A stretch of DNA of 45,059 nucleotides from Planctomycetota bacterium (GTDB lineage: Bacteria; Planctomycetota; UBA11346), in assembly GCA_007693455.1 (NCBI GenBank), contig REDP01000174.1, positions 1-45,059 of the forward strand, written 5' to 3'. A program made the translations under genes and the position numbers. Shown one piece after another: positions 13,645 to 24,500 of the stretch. Positions within the stretch are counted from its first letter, which is position 1. Each line of letters begins with the position of its first letter. The notes under the pieces are model-generated. The model did no database searches and was not told the DNA's origin. It saw only the letters and a program-made list of their open reading frames with translations.

Positions 13645-14478
13645 ATGGCCAAAGTAAAGCCCATCAAAAAGCTACGACTGCATAGCTTCAACAATTTAAC
13701 CAAATCGTTGTCCTTTAATCTCTATGATGTGTGTTGGGCCAAGGCTGCCGAAGACCGCCAAACCTATCTTGACTACATTGATGAAGAATATAACGCTAAT
13801 CGTCTGACCGAGATCCTCACTACGGTGACCGAGATTATTGGCGCAAATGTCCTCAATATTGCGCGCCAAGACTATGAGCCCCAAGGGGCCAGTGTCACCA
13901 TTCTGGTTGCTGAAGAGATGGACGAACATCTTTTAAGCCAGCAGGCTGCAGATCTTCAGGCACAAGCGGGCATGGTGGGCCCGGAAACGCCTGATGCCAT
14001 TGTCGCGCATTTAGATACCAGTCACATCTGTGTGCACACCTATCCGGAGTACCACCCTGATGGAGGGATTTGCACTTTCCGAGCCGACATTGAAGTGAGT
14101 ACCTGTGGTCGCATTAGCCCCTTACACGCGCTCAATTATTTGATTCGCGAGTTTGATTCAGACGTGCTTAATATCGACTACCGCGTACGCGGCTTCACTC
14201 GCGATGTTCAGGGGCGCAAGCATTTTATTGATCATCGAATAACCTCCATTCAAAATTTCATCGATCGCGACCTCCTTGACGCATACCAAGCGATAGATGT
14301 CAATGTGTACCAAGAGCGTATGTACCACACCAAACTTATGTGGAAAAAGGTCGACCTTGACCGCTACCTTTTTGGTGGTCGTGAGGCAAAACTGGCGATG
14401 AGTCTCAATGAACGAAAGAAAGTGCGCAAGCGCCTAAGTAAAGAGATTCGCGAAATATATGAGGGATTCAGTTACTAG
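13645..14478 (+). CDS. speD: S-adenosylmethionine decarboxylase proenzyme
   Basis: The protein has 277 residues and is very close to E. coli SpeD (264) along its length: [84 protein letters not shown] and SIQNF. It decarboxylates SAM to supply aminopropyl groups for spermidine synthesis. The proenzyme self-cleaves before Ser126 (T-S in DTSHICV; E. coli has K-S) to create the pyruvoyl group. The ATG at 13645 has TAGGAG ~8 nt upstream and matches the E. coli start; an open extension to 13513 is unlikely to be coding. A HAD hydrolase starts 6 nt downstream, so they form an operon. No spermidine synthase gene is in the window. Confidence 0.97.
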   Translation: MAKVKPIKKLRLHSFNNLTKSLSFNLYDVCWAKAAEDRQTYLDYIDEEYNANRLTEILTTVTEIIGANVLNIARQDYEPQGASVTILVAEEMDEHLLSQQAADLQAQAGMVGPETPDAIVAHLDTSHICVHTYPEYHPDGGICTFRADIEVSTCGRISPLHALNYLIREFDSDVLNIDYRVRGFTRDVQGRKHFIDHRITSIQNFIDRDLLDAYQAIDVNVYQERMYHTKLMWKKVDLDRYLFGGREAKLAMSLNERKKVRKRLSKEIREIYEGFSY

Positions 14479-14484
14479 GCTTGT

Positions 14485-15126
14485 ATGATGTGGTTTGCCC
14501 GCCCACCCCTTCATTCGCAGATTGTTTGCTTTGATTTTGATGGGGTTATCGCCAATAGTCTCGCGGTGTGGCAGCGAATGCTGATCAGTTTGAGTCCTGA
14601 TGCAATTGCCCAGCGCCTGCATGATCAAGAGGTGTTCCTTGATTGCTTTAGTGGTAATATGTGGCGAGGGCTGCGCACATTGGGCTGTCGCCGCCGTGAT
14701 ATAGCGCGCATTGTCCCTCGATTAACCGGTAGTGCCAGTAAAGCCCTGCAGCAAGTAGAGCCTTTTGCCGATATCATTGCCGTGGTGAGTGCATTGTGTG
14801 AAAAATACCCCTGTATGATTATTACCTCAAATCACGGTCCCACCGTAGAGCAGTGGTGTATAGGGCATGGCCTGCATGCTATGCGGAGCGTCGAAGGGGT
14901 GGAGGTTTCCCATAGTAAGGTACGTAAAATACGACGGCAGCAGCGTCGTTTTCGACCAGAGTCTACATTGTATATTGGCGACACGACCGGCGATTATCAT
15001 GAGGCCAAGCGAGCCGGGGCGCAGTTTATCGGTGTGGCGTGGGGTTGGCATGGGGAGCAGCGTTTGGGGGAAGCCGGCGCGCGAGTTGTGCGATCCCCGC
15101 AAGAGCTCCTTGCCGCATGCCAATAA
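14485..15126 (+). CDS. HAD-superfamily hydrolase (phosphatase-like)
   Basis: The protein has 213 residues. Motif I is CFDFDGVIANS (~15-25) with the nucleophile in DFDG. Motif II is MIITSN (~112). The motif III lysine is likely in the HSKVRK region. Motif IV is YIGDTTGDYHEA (~168). A helical cap lies between motifs I and II, as in subclass I (phosphoglycolate phosphatase/beta-phosphoglucomutase type). These enzymes hydrolyse small phosphorylated metabolites; the substrate is not clear. The start is 6 nt after speD; an ATG pair leaves the start ambiguous by one codon. It ends convergent to a small minus-strand ORF. Confidence 0.88.
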   Translation: MMWFARPPLHSQIVCFDFDGVIANSLAVWQRMLISLSPDAIAQRLHDQEVFLDCFSGNMWRGLRTLGCRRRDIARIVPRLTGSASKALQQVEPFADIIAVVSALCEKYPCMIITSNHGPTVEQWCIGHGLHAMRSVEGVEVSHSKVRKIRRQQRRFRPESTLYIGDTTGDYHEAKRAGAQFIGVAWGWHGEQRLGEAGARVVRSPQELLAACQ

Positions 15127-15133
15127 TAATTGG

Positions 15134-15325
15134 TTACGGGTTTGCTGAAGCCTCGCCCCGGGGAGCAATAAGGTCACTTAAACTGGTGGGGCCGAGTATC
15201 CACACTGTTGCTGCCACTGCCGCCAAAATGAGCACCAAGGCAATGCGTAGGGGCAGGGCGGTGGTGCGACGTATGGTTCGTGTGCTGGGTGGGTGTTGCT
15301 GATGTTGCGTCATGACGGTACTCAC
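15134..15325 (-). CDS. Possible small single-pass membrane protein
   Basis: The ORF encodes 63 residues from a GTG at 15325 or 59 from an ATG at 15313. It has a basic N-terminus (RTIRRTTALPLR), one hydrophobic segment (~28-45) and a short polar C-terminus, a plausible type II small membrane protein. It lies 97 nt after RND-B on the same strand and could be the last gene of the efflux operon. The ribosome site is poor and there is no family recognition, so it may be chance. Confidence 0.35.
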   Translation of the reverse strand: MSTVMTQHQQHPPSTRTIRRTTALPLRIALVLILAAVAATVWILGPTSLSDLIAPRGEASANP

Positions 15326-15422
15326 TGGTAGGGCAATGCGCTATGGCCTAGGTAAGGGTAGGCCTGTATATTCATGCAACAATAGCCCAGGGTGGTGGAC
15401 CATGGTGTGCTGTGCGCTTCGC

Positions 15423-18400
15423 TTATTTTGGCCCGTGCTTGGGGGTGCAGACTCCTGCGCTTCGGCTACAAAGCACCATAATGCCTGGGAGCACAAGCAG
15501 CACCAATACGGCGCTTGAGATCAGTCCACCGATCACAGCGACTGCCAAGGGCCCCCGCAAGGCGCTTGCTTCGCCCCAGCCAATGGCAAGGGGCAGGAGG
15601 GCGAGAACCGTTGTCAGGGTGGTCATAGCGATGGGCCGCAGGCGTTCACCTGCGGCTATGCGTACGGCTTCCTGCATCTCAAGTATTGCCAGACCAGTGG
15701 CATCGCGACGACGATTATTGGCTGTAGAGACTAACACGATGGCATTGTTTACGGCAATTCCTGCCAAAACGATAATCCCAATGCCCGACATGACATCAAT
15801 GCCGTGTCCTGAAATGGCCAGTGCCGGCACTGCGCCAATGAGAGCCATGGGTACAGCTATCAGGACTAAAAGTGGCTGTGCCAAGTCCTCAAATTGAACT
15901 GCCATAACCACCAGCACCAGGAAGACCGCAAGTGCCAAGAGTCCCAGCAGTGCTTGGACATGGCCAGCATCAATGCTACTCAAGCCAAAGTCTATCACCG
16001 TCACATCAGCAGGCAGCGGAATGGTACGTTGGAGAGCCGAAATCATTGCTGCGCCATCCCAGCCCTGAGGAAGTGCCGTGGCGAGGAGGGTGGATACCCG
16101 CTGGCCATCACGATGGTAAATAGCCCCGCTGGCATCTTGAAGGGAGAGCTCGGCAACTGCTGATAAAGGTATTGGCCGCTGACTATCGCCTAAGTTGAAG
16201 GAGGCCAGGTCGCTGAGGCTTGCTTCTCGCAGTGGTGCATGGACGCGGATGGGGAGGGTTGTTGCCGATGGGGTATGGCCATCGTAGCGGGGGCGGAAGC
16301 TTTCAATGCTATGTAGTGCGCTTGCCCCTCGGAGGGCATCGACTACTTGCTGCCAGGAGAGCCCTGCTTCCTGCAGGCGGATTGCGTCGCCGTAAATGTG
16401 GAGATCGCGGCTACGATCATGGGCACTTGAGCGCACCCCTCGGGCGCCAAGCAGACGGAGTTCTCCCATCCACTGCTGGGCAATATGGTCAAGGATTTCG
16501 GGATCGCCACCCTGCAGGGCGATGGCAAAGCTTTGTCCCTGGGTGCCAGTAAGGTCAACCAAGGGCGGTGCCCAAGCAGCAGCAGCCAAGGCTCCAGCAG
16601 CGAGGGCCCGTTGCTCCATTGCCGCCAGCCAAGCATACTCTTGCTCTACGTTGTCTGCGGCGCGCGATCGTACAATGACCATGCGCTGTTGGTGCGCTTG
16701 GCGTCGCTGTAGGGTGGGAGCAAAGCGATGATCTTCGCCAATGAGCGTCATGCCCATGAGGCCTGGTTGGGTATCAGTAACCTGATCAAGAAAGTCCGCG
16801 GCCCAGGTTTGCCCGTCCTCCAGGCTCGTTGCCCGTGGCAAGCTAATATCCATAACAAAGGATTGATGGGTGGTTTCTGGTAATAATCGCACTGGTAGCC
16901 ACGGTGCACAGGCAGCGCCACTGGCCATTACTACAAGCCCCAGGGCTACAGCCCTCCAGGGATGGCTTACAATGCCCTGTAAGGTTCGTTCATAGATGCG
17001 GGCAGTGCTGGCGCCCAAGTGATCGCTGGTCCTGCGCAGGGGAGCGGTGAAGGGGGTAAGGATGCTCCCAGTCACACGCATTACGCGCAGCAGGAGCATC
17101 AGTGGAATCATCAAAAGCGCCACCAACCACCAACGCAGCGTGCACAGCAGCACATTACTCCAACGTAGTGGCAGGCCGAGCATACAGCGCCATGCCGCAG
17201 TATGCGGCCGCACCTGACGCCAGAGCCAAACACTGGTGCTCAGCATCCATATGGCTCCCATGCTGAGCATGATATGTCCCAGTGGGGCCTGCCAGATCAG
17301 GGCAATGAGCGGACTGAGTGTGGCCAGTTGCGCCAGCCACCAGCGTCGATCGCGAATATCTATCCTGAGATCGTACCCCGCATGGACGCTGGGCATCTGT
17401 GCCCGCTTTTTCCTGCCGCCAGGTCCACCAAGTGCCAATAAGGGTGGGGTTACAATTAAGGCTACAGCTAAACTTGCACTGAGACTGGCAGCAACCGCCC
17501 AGGCGAGATCAAGCAGTAAATCGCCAATGATCCCAGGGGCGAAAATGAGCGGCAAAAACACCGCCACCGTTGTGGCAGTGGCCGCCACCACTGCTGGTGC
17601 GATATCGCTACAGCCAGCAGATACCAGACTGCGTCGGCGCTCGATGGAGTCATCACTGCGGGTATGACGACGCGCGGATTCAATAACCACAATGGCGTTG
17701 TCGACCAGCATGCCGATACCCAAAGCCAGCCCACCCAGGCTCATCAGATTGATGCCAATGCCCAACTGCGAAAGCACTAAAAACGCTCCGCTTACAGACA
17801 GGGGCAAAGAGAGGAACACCACCGTTGCCGACCACCAAGATCGTAAAAAGAGAAGGAGTACGAAACCCGCGAGAATGGATCCCATTATCATCGCCTGGAT
17901 GACTTCTGCCAGAGCGGTGCGGATGGGCGCGGCGCGATCAGCCAAGAGTATCAGATCACCGCCATGAAAATGCCATTGTCCGGGATGCTCGGTGGGGGTA
18001 GCCAATTGATCGAGGCTGTGTTGAATATCATCCGAGGCGGCGACAATGGCCGCTTGCGCCTGCATCATAATCTCAAGCACGACTGCCGGCTGGCTTCCTT
18101 GGTTACCGAAGCTGATGATGCGTTCATCGTCTTCGCTGCGCTGCCAGTCAATATCAGCAATATCGCCCAGAGTATGACCACCTGGCAATGGCAGTTCATG
18201 GAGGTGTTCAGGAAGGGTTACAGGACCACGAAGATTGACGGTACGCGAGCCATCGGCAGTACGTATGTGGCCCACCGAACGACTGTCAACCCCATCACGA
18301 ATGGCGTCGGCAATGTCGTCCATATCCAAACCCGCGGCCTGTACTGCTGCCATGCGGGGTTGAATGCGCATCTCGACATCGCTGCCCCCGCGAATAAGCG

Positions 18401-18920
18401 CGGTGGCAACGCTGGGTCGTCCTTCCAGGCGCGGTAGAAGATCCTCGCGAGCCGCCAAAGCTAGGGCCTCGAGATCTGGGCCGTCAGGACGAGCGCGCAC
18501 AAGGAGACGTAGCAGTGGTTCACCTGACGGATCGTAGCGCAGTACCCGCGGTTCGCTGGTGCCGCGGGGACGCCGCCAACTGGCGAGACGTTCACGCAGA
18601 CGTTCAAGACTGTGCTCCATATTGCCATCGGCACTTAAGGCCAGGCGAACTTCAACCGCTTCATCGTTGGCTTGGCCCTGCATCCCTTGCAGCCCAGGGA
18701 GGGTGGCCAGCAGGTCTTGCAGGGGAATCAGGAGCTGTTCTTCGAGTTCCTGTGCTGAAGCACCGCTGCGATCCACGCGGACGGTAATGATTGGCGACTC
18801 AACCTCGGGCAGGAGTGCCACCGAGAGTCGTTGCCAGGCGAGCATGCCCAAGATGGCCACGGCAGTGGCAATAACTACGGCCCCAATAGGGCGGGCGACA
18901 ATGCGCTGCATCAGGGTCAT
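15423..18920 (-). CDS. RND-family efflux transporter (B), with extra membrane segments in the central loop
   Basis: The protein has 1165 residues; AcrB-type pumps have ~1040. N-terminal TM1 (IVARPIGAVVIATAVAILGM) is followed by the first large periplasmic loop and TM2-6 with LGIGMLVDNAIVVIESARRH, the proton-relay helix (one Asp; the second is Asn, as in many HAE-type pumps). After TM6 there is an insertion of ~140-150 residues (~505-655) with at least two extra hydrophobic stretches (LATLSPLIALIWQ, WWLVALLMIPLMLLL). The standard second half begins at SHPWRAVALGL. TM10-12 include MSGIGIIVLAGIAVNNAIVLV. It works with the adaptor and outer-membrane factor encoded just upstream; the start overlaps the adaptor stop as ATGA. 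The substrate (drug, metal, lipid) is not evident. Confidence 0.92.
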   Translation of the reverse strand: MTLMQRIVARPIGAVVIATAVAILGMLAWQRLSVALLPEVESPIITVRVDRSGASAQELEEQLLIPLQDLLATLPGLQGMQGQANDEAVEVRLALSADGNMEHSLERLRERLASWRRPRGTSEPRVLRYDPSGEPLLRLLVRARPDGPDLEALALAAREDLLPRLEGRPSVATALIRGGSDVEMRIQPRMAAVQAAGLDMDDIADAIRDGVDSRSVGHIRTADGSRTVNLRGPVTLPEHLHELPLPGGHTLGDIADIDWQRSEDDERIISFGNQGSQPAVVLEIMMQAQAAIVAASDDIQHSLDQLATPTEHPGQWHFHGGDLILLADRAAPIRTALAEVIQAMIMGSILAGFVLLLFLRSWWSATVVFLSLPLSVSGAFLVLSQLGIGINLMSLGGLALGIGMLVDNAIVVIESARRHTRSDDSIERRRSLVSAGCSDIAPAVVAATATTVAVFLPLIFAPGIIGDLLLDLAWAVAASLSASLAVALIVTPPLLALGGPGGRKKRAQMPSVHAGYDLRIDIRDRRWWLAQLATLSPLIALIWQAPLGHIMLSMGAIWMLSTSVWLWRQVRPHTAAWRCMLGLPLRWSNVLLCTLRWWLVALLMIPLMLLLRVMRVTGSILTPFTAPLRRTSDHLGASTARIYERTLQGIVSHPWRAVALGLVVMASGAACAPWLPVRLLPETTHQSFVMDISLPRATSLEDGQTWAADFLDQVTDTQPGLMGMTLIGEDHRFAPTLQRRQAHQQRMVIVRSRAADNVEQEYAWLAAMEQRALAAGALAAAAWAPPLVDLTGTQGQSFAIALQGGDPEILDHIAQQWMGELRLLGARGVRSSAHDRSRDLHIYGDAIRLQEAGLSWQQVVDALRGASALHSIESFRPRYDGHTPSATTLPIRVHAPLREASLSDLASFNLGDSQRPIPLSAVAELSLQDASGAIYHRDGQRVSTLLATALPQGWDGAAMISALQRTIPLPADVTVIDFGLSSIDAGHVQALLGLLALAVFLVLVVMAVQFEDLAQPLLVLIAVPMALIGAVPALAISGHGIDVMSGIGIIVLAGIAVNNAIVLVSTANNRRRDATGLAILEMQEAVRIAAGERLRPIAMTTLTTVLALLPLAIGWGEASALRGPLAVAVIGGLISSAVLVLLVLPGIMVLCSRSAGVCTPKHGPK

Positions 18921-20065
18921 GAGCTGGGTCTTCCACCGCGACCTGAGGTGGTTTCGTCTTCTTCTTTCTCCTCTGCTGGGGGCGGTTGATACGTTTGTTC
19001 ATGGAGACGCACGGGTACCTGTTCGCGCAGGCCAGAGGTGCCATCACGCACCACCAAGTCTCCAGCCTGCAAGCCGTCCTCAATAACCACCGAGTCCTCA
19101 TCACCGCGGCCCAGGCGTAGCCAGCGGCGATCGACATAGTGGTGATCGGGATCTTCGGGGTCTGCTACCACTACCCACACATAAGAACGGTTGCGCTGCT
19201 GCAGGACCGCACCACGAGGTAGGACCACATCGCCTTCAATGCGCTCGGTATGAATGCGCAGTACGGCAAACGAACCTGGACGCCAGTCGCCACCTGGCTC
19301 ATCCACACGGACGATTAAGGTGCCGGTACCGCGCTCGCGATCCACTGCGGCGGGTAGCGAGATAATCGTCCCTTGGGCAATCTCCGCGCCAACGGGATGG
19401 ACGTCAACCGGCAGGCCGGTGCGTAATCGGGGAAGCACGGTTTCGGGGATTTTGGCATGAATGGTAAATGATGCTACGTCTTGGATACGAGCAAAGAGGG
19501 TGCCGCGATCGAGGCGCTGGCCGATAGTGACTTCAACGCCTTCAATGACGCCATGAAAAGGTGCCACCAACTGACGATTACTGCGGTCACGCTGGGCGCG
19601 GGTGAGTTGGAGTTGAGCATCTTCTACGCCATCATTGGCTTGGTCGATATCGCTTTGCGCGACAGCCCCGCTAATGCGTTCTTGCAGCGCCTCCAGGCGT
19701 TGAAGATGGCGCTGTGCCCGGCGCAGGGCGTTTTCGGCTTCTGCAACCGCATCCATATCATCGGGGAGAGGGTCCATCTCCAGTAGTGGATCGCCTGCTT
19801 CCACTACTTGCCCATCCATGACATGTAGTTCACGAATAATACCTGGCGCAAGGATAACCAGCTCTTGGTGGCGGGTTGAGCGCAGACGTGCCTGTGCCTC
19901 CACCACCTGAGCGATGGAGCCAGGTCCAGCCTCCAGCACCTGCACGGGAAGTGCAATGCGCTCGACTGCGGCGTCATTATCTTGGGAGTCATCGGTTTGG
20001 CCACTACAGGCAGCCAATACAGCAAGGCCAGTAAGAACCAGGAGGCGGGGGGTGCAAACCATCAT
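18917..20065 (-). CDS. RND efflux periplasmic adaptor (membrane fusion protein), lipoprotein
   Basis: The protein has 382 residues. A lipobox LAAC places a lipid-modified Cys at residue 20, so the protein is anchored to the inner membrane. The domains follow AcrA/MexA: barrel-lipoyl half (VEAQARLRSTRHQELV, then GIIRELHVMDGQVVEAGDPL), coiled-coil hairpin (~105-165), second lipoyl half (VAPFHGVIEGVEVTIGQRL), beta-barrel (~195-265) and membrane-proximal domain (~275-355). It links the RND pump to the outer-membrane factor. It overlaps the outer-membrane factor and RND-B genes by 4 nt on each side. The C-terminus is Glu/Thr-rich. Confidence 0.93.
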   Translation of the reverse strand: MMVCTPRLLVLTGLAVLAACSGQTDDSQDNDAAVERIALPVQVLEAGPGSIAQVVEAQARLRSTRHQELVILAPGIIRELHVMDGQVVEAGDPLLEMDPLPDDMDAVAEAENALRRAQRHLQRLEALQERISGAVAQSDIDQANDGVEDAQLQLTRAQRDRSNRQLVAPFHGVIEGVEVTIGQRLDRGTLFARIQDVASFTIHAKIPETVLPRLRTGLPVDVHPVGAEIAQGTIISLPAAVDRERGTGTLIVRVDEPGGDWRPGSFAVLRIHTERIEGDVVLPRGAVLQQRNRSYVWVVVADPEDPDHHYVDRRWLRLGRGDEDSVVIEDGLQAGDLVVRDGTSGLREQVPVRLHEQTYQPPPAEEKEEDETTSGRGGRPSS

Positions 20066-21513
20066 AAATCTATTTCCGGAAGGGGCATGGTATCGGTCAG
20101 TTCACGCAAGATGAGCTCGCTTTCCAGTGCGCTATAGCGTGCATTGATGAGTGCCTGTTCGGCGCTGCGCAGGCGCTGTTCGGCATCAATGAGTTCGCGA
20201 ATGCTGGCGGTGCCTTCGCTTAATTCGGCGGCAATAAGGTCGCGTTCTTCACCGACTGCCTGGCGAATCCGCGCCCGTTCGTGGACATCAGAGCGTGCGT
20301 CTAAAAGGGTGCGAACGGCGCGATCAACGCTGAGATGCCACTCCCGCTCGCTGGCTTGATAGGCAAGGCGTTGCTGACGCAAGGCGATCCGGCTGCGCTG
20401 GCGCTCGGCTCGTTCGCGGCTCCCTCCGATAATATGTTCGTAGCGCAGGCCAACGGAAACATCATAGGTGTCGGCATCGTTGACTTGCTGCCAGCTTCCT
20501 TCGCCATCACCGTCACGGCCAGAGAGCCCCGCCCCCAGGGATAGGGTGAGTGAATCCATTCCCGCTTGATCGGCGCGGTGGCTTGCCCGCTGTTGGGCGG
20601 CTATTTCCCGTGCCGCGAGCTGCCCGCGTATGGTTTCGGCAAAGGCGGGGATATCTGGCAGGGTATCATCGCTATCGACATCCTGGGGAGGAGGCGGTAG
20701 AGCGACATCGCCCCAGCTCATGCGCAATTGTTCGCGCTCACTGCGCATGGCTCGTTGCAGGCGGCCCAATTGCGCCTGTTGTTCTACCACATCACGTTCG
20801 CGTGCGAGGAGTTCACTGCGCCCCACTAAACCTGCATGGTGTCGCGCTTGCGCCAGCTCAAGGGTACTGGAGGCACTGGCCAAGGTCTCCTCGGCATGGT
20901 CATGGGCGGCAACGCTTCTGCCATAGGCAATCCATTGCTCTGCAAGGTGACGAAAGGAGAGGGCAATTTCTTGTTGCAGTCGTTCTTGATCGCCCTCCCA
21001 TTGTTCGCGGGCATCGTTGAGTGGCGCCAGATTTGCATCGCGATTACGCCCCCGCAGGAGTTCTTGGTTAATGGTCAGGCGCACTCGAGACACCCAAGAT
21101 TCTTGGTTGAGAGCGTTGGCGCGATTATTGGTTTCACGACTGGACAGTGCGCTTATCTGCACGTTGGTGCCCGTGGCCAAGGGTTGCGCAATGCCAACTT
21201 CGCTGCGCACCTCGTTGACCCGAATGGTGCGCTGCTGATTCCCCGTTTCAGTGGCATCGTTGGAGCTTTCAACGCGACGATTATGACTGCCATCGGCAAA
21301 GAAACGCGGCCTCCACGCGGCTTGTTCGCGATCAATGGCGAGGCGACTGCGACGCACTTCTAACTGTGCCTGGTTGACTTCACTGCGGTGTGTTAGCGGA
21401 GAGGCTGCTGCTTCTACCAGTGGGGTGAGCCAATGCTCGGGTTCGGCAGCACTACTCCAGGCCAAGGTTGTAATACACAAAAATACACAAAGAGCGGGCG
21501 CGGTAATATTCAT
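20062..21513 (-). CDS. TolC-family outer-membrane efflux protein
   Basis: The protein has 483 residues from the ATG at 21513, which overlaps the RND-A stop as ATGA and follows GGGGA. The N-terminus (VFLCITTLAWSSAAEP) is a signal peptide with likely cleavage after the AAE/SAA region near residue 20. Two related halves, rich in Ala/Gln/Glu/Arg heptads, form the alpha-helical tunnel; IALSFRHLAEQWIAYGR and LAQARHHAGLVGRSEL belong to the first half, VDRAVRTLLDARSDV and LIDAEQRLRSAEQAL to the second. It provides the outer-membrane exit duct for the two RND pumps. The open frame extends 26 codons further upstream but without a signal peptide at the start. Confidence 0.9.
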   Translation of the reverse strand: MNITAPALCVFLCITTLAWSSAAEPEHWLTPLVEAAASPLTHRSEVNQAQLEVRRSRLAIDREQAAWRPRFFADGSHNRRVESSNDATETGNQQRTIRVNEVRSEVGIAQPLATGTNVQISALSSRETNNRANALNQESWVSRVRLTINQELLRGRNRDANLAPLNDAREQWEGDQERLQQEIALSFRHLAEQWIAYGRSVAAHDHAEETLASASSTLELAQARHHAGLVGRSELLARERDVVEQQAQLGRLQRAMRSEREQLRMSWGDVALPPPPQDVDSDDTLPDIPAFAETIRGQLAAREIAAQQRASHRADQAGMDSLTLSLGAGLSGRDGDGEGSWQQVNDADTYDVSVGLRYEHIIGGSRERAERQRSRIALRQQRLAYQASEREWHLSVDRAVRTLLDARSDVHERARIRQAVGEERDLIAAELSEGTASIRELIDAEQRLRSAEQALINARYSALESELILRELTDTMPLPEIDL

Positions 21514-24500
21514 GACAATTCCCCGGGCTGTAGGCCACGGCGCAAGCGGGCCAGCCAATAGTAGGTCAGCGGCACAACAAAAAGGGTACAAACAGTAGCT
21601 CCCGCCAAACCCACGGCGATGGTGGCTCCTAATTCGGCAATGGGAAGTCCAGCCAAGCGGGCGCTTCCTAAAGCCATGGGCACCGCAGCGGCGATGGTGG
21701 TAGCACTGGTGAGTAGAATGGGAGCCAGGCGCCGTCGTGCGGCGGCAGTTAAGGCTGCGGCAACGCGCGGCGAATGGTCGCAGCGCGTAGGGGCAACGGT
21801 GCGGCGCAAACGATCCACCAAAACAATTCCATTATTGACCACAATACCCACCAAGAAAAAACATCCTATCAATGCCATTACGCCCATTTCCCCTCCGCTA
21901 TACCCTGCCCAGGCAATAACGCTGAGCAAGGCGAGGGGGACACTGGCAAGGGCCGCGAAGGGAGCAATAATGCTTTCATAAAATAAGGCCATGATGAGCA
22001 GTACGGTGGTAATTGCCAGGGCGATGGCCACCAGCATGGTACGCCGACTGTCATCGCCTCGTTGTTGCCACCAGGTTAGCGAAACCTGGAGACCATCTGG
22101 TGCTCCGATGCGGGCGCCAATGCCAGGGTCTCGGACTAATGCGAGAATGTCATTACGGCGATCGGCATCAACCACAACGCGCACCTGATGCTCGCTCATG
22201 CCATCGCGGCGACGGATCCGATCATCGCCAACAATGGTACTGGGTTGAGTGATCGCGGCGACTGTTTTGATGCTCGTGGGGGCGCCATCGGAGTGATCCT
22301 GCGCGCGGATGTGTATGGCTTCCAGCTCGGCCATGGTTGGCGCGGCCCAGCGTCGCGGGCCCATGCTTAATGGCGTTCCATCGGGGAGGTCAGTAATATG
22401 ACGATGACCAATCAGGCGATTGATTTGCCAATGAGTAGGCTGTGGACGAAAGCCACTGGCCATAGCTTCGCGGGTGAGAGCCAGTTCATAGTGTGGCTCG
22501 GGATCTTCTATGGGGCCTGACATCCAATGGGTGCCTGGCTGTTCTTCCAGGAAAGCACGCAGACGCTGCCAAGATTCTGGCAAGGCATCAGCGTGGGGGT
22601 GTGAAAGGACCAGGCTGAGATGGAGGCGTTCGCCATCGGCAGAGGCGGTGCGTCGCCGCCAGCGCTGCTGCCGACCACTACTGGCAGCCTCTCCACGGGC
22701 GCGATCGAGATGTGCTTGCAGGGCAACATCAAGGTGGGGTTGGATAATATCCGCCACCATATCCGCCACCATATCCGAATCGAGACCATCATCTACTGGC
22801 TGCAGATAGATATGCATCTCCGAGCGTCGCCCGCCAATTTCAGCAACCACCCCCGTAGCCCCAAGGTCTTGCAAATGCGGTTGCAATTGCGCATACCACT
22901 CTTGGGCAACCTCAGATAGGCGCTCCTGGGGTACCCATCCCCGTTGCACAATGGGTAAAACCGCACGGCGCTCATCAGTGTCCAGGGAGGCGTCCATATT
23001 CAGTCCCGCAGGATGCTGGCGCACCAGGGCAATGGGAATCAACACCAGTAGGGCAAGGACCAGCACAGCGATAGCTGGCTGGCGCAACAAAAAGTGCAGT
23101 ATGCGAGCGTAGCTGCATTCAAGAGCGCGCAGCCAGCGCGGACGCTGCTGTGGTGTATGGCTATGCCTGCGATGGAGCCAAGCATAGCAGATGGGGGTTA
23201 AGATCAAAGCAACGCAGAGGCTTCCCAGCAGGCTCCAAACAATGGGTACACCGATGGCATTAATGGGCCGTGATAACGGACCCGCATCAAGGAATTGGAA
23301 TGGTGCAATGATCGCAATCGTGGTCAGCGTGCTCAAGACAATTGCCATGGCTACCTGTTGAACCGCGCGTCGTTGCAGGCGTACACGTTCCCGTGGATCG
23401 GCCGCACCGGGTGCTCGAGACAGAGACTCCCCCACCACCACGCTATTGTCCACCAGCATACCCAAGGCCAGGAGAAAGCCCACCATAGTAAAAATATTGA
23501 TAGGCGCTTGAATGCTGGCGAGGCCGATGACGGCCAAAGCGAAAGATGCGGGAATAGCCAGACACACCAGCATGGTGAGGCGAAAGCGGCGTAAAAAGAG
23601 CATCACAAAAAGCGCCGCAAAGGCACCGCCCCATAAGCCTGAGCTGAGTAATTCGCCACCAGCGGCATTAATGGTGCGATGCGTGGCAGTGGGAATTACC
23701 AAGTCGAAGTCATGGATGGCGGCCAAGTGCTGCATGCGCCGTTCGGCCTCAGCTGAAACCCGATATCCATTGGCTTCAGGACTGCGAAACACACTCACCA
23801 GGGCCCCAGGAATACCATTCACCAGGACCACGCGATCAGCCCCTGCCGACTGTGCCACAATCTGGGCAACATCGTCAAGCTGATGCCGCCGATCCACACG
23901 CAAGTTGCGCAAGGAATCTGCACCGCCCTGATTCAGTCGCATATGGACCATCTGCTCGCGCACGCCAGTTTCATTGCGCAGCTGCATGGCGAGACTGGTG
24001 GGCTGCAGGGTCGACAGTTGCTGGGCCACTTGGTGGGGACTGAGATCGGCAGCCTGAAGGCGATGGCGGTCAAGTATGACATCAAGTCTGGCAGGATCCT
24101 CATCACCGTAGGTCGCCGCGGCTACGCCCTCAATGCTTGCCAGTTCAGGGATAATCACTTCTTCTAAAAGAATATGAAAGGCATGGGGGTGATGATTGCC
24201 GCTGCCAATGGCAAAGGCGATGGGAGGTGTATCCTCATTACTCCAGGTTCCCACCCGCAGTTGCATCTCATCGGGAAAGAGATGGCGTTGCGCAGCGAGG
24301 GTATCATTAATTGACGAGAGTACCTGTCGCGTGTCCGCATCAGCAGTCGGACTTACCACTAAACGCGTCCAATGGGGGCGAGTGAGCGAGGTAATCGTCT
24401 CTACGCCGGCAACTCCACGCAGTAAGCCCTCCATGGGGCGGGTGACCTGTTCAAGGGTTTCCTCGGCGGTTCCGCGGTCCACCGATGCACGAATAAAGAC

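Noticed and set aside
20550-21363. 156- and 175-residue plus-strand ORFs within the outer-membrane factor gene
   Set aside because: They are opposite-strand shadows of a clear TolC-family gene.
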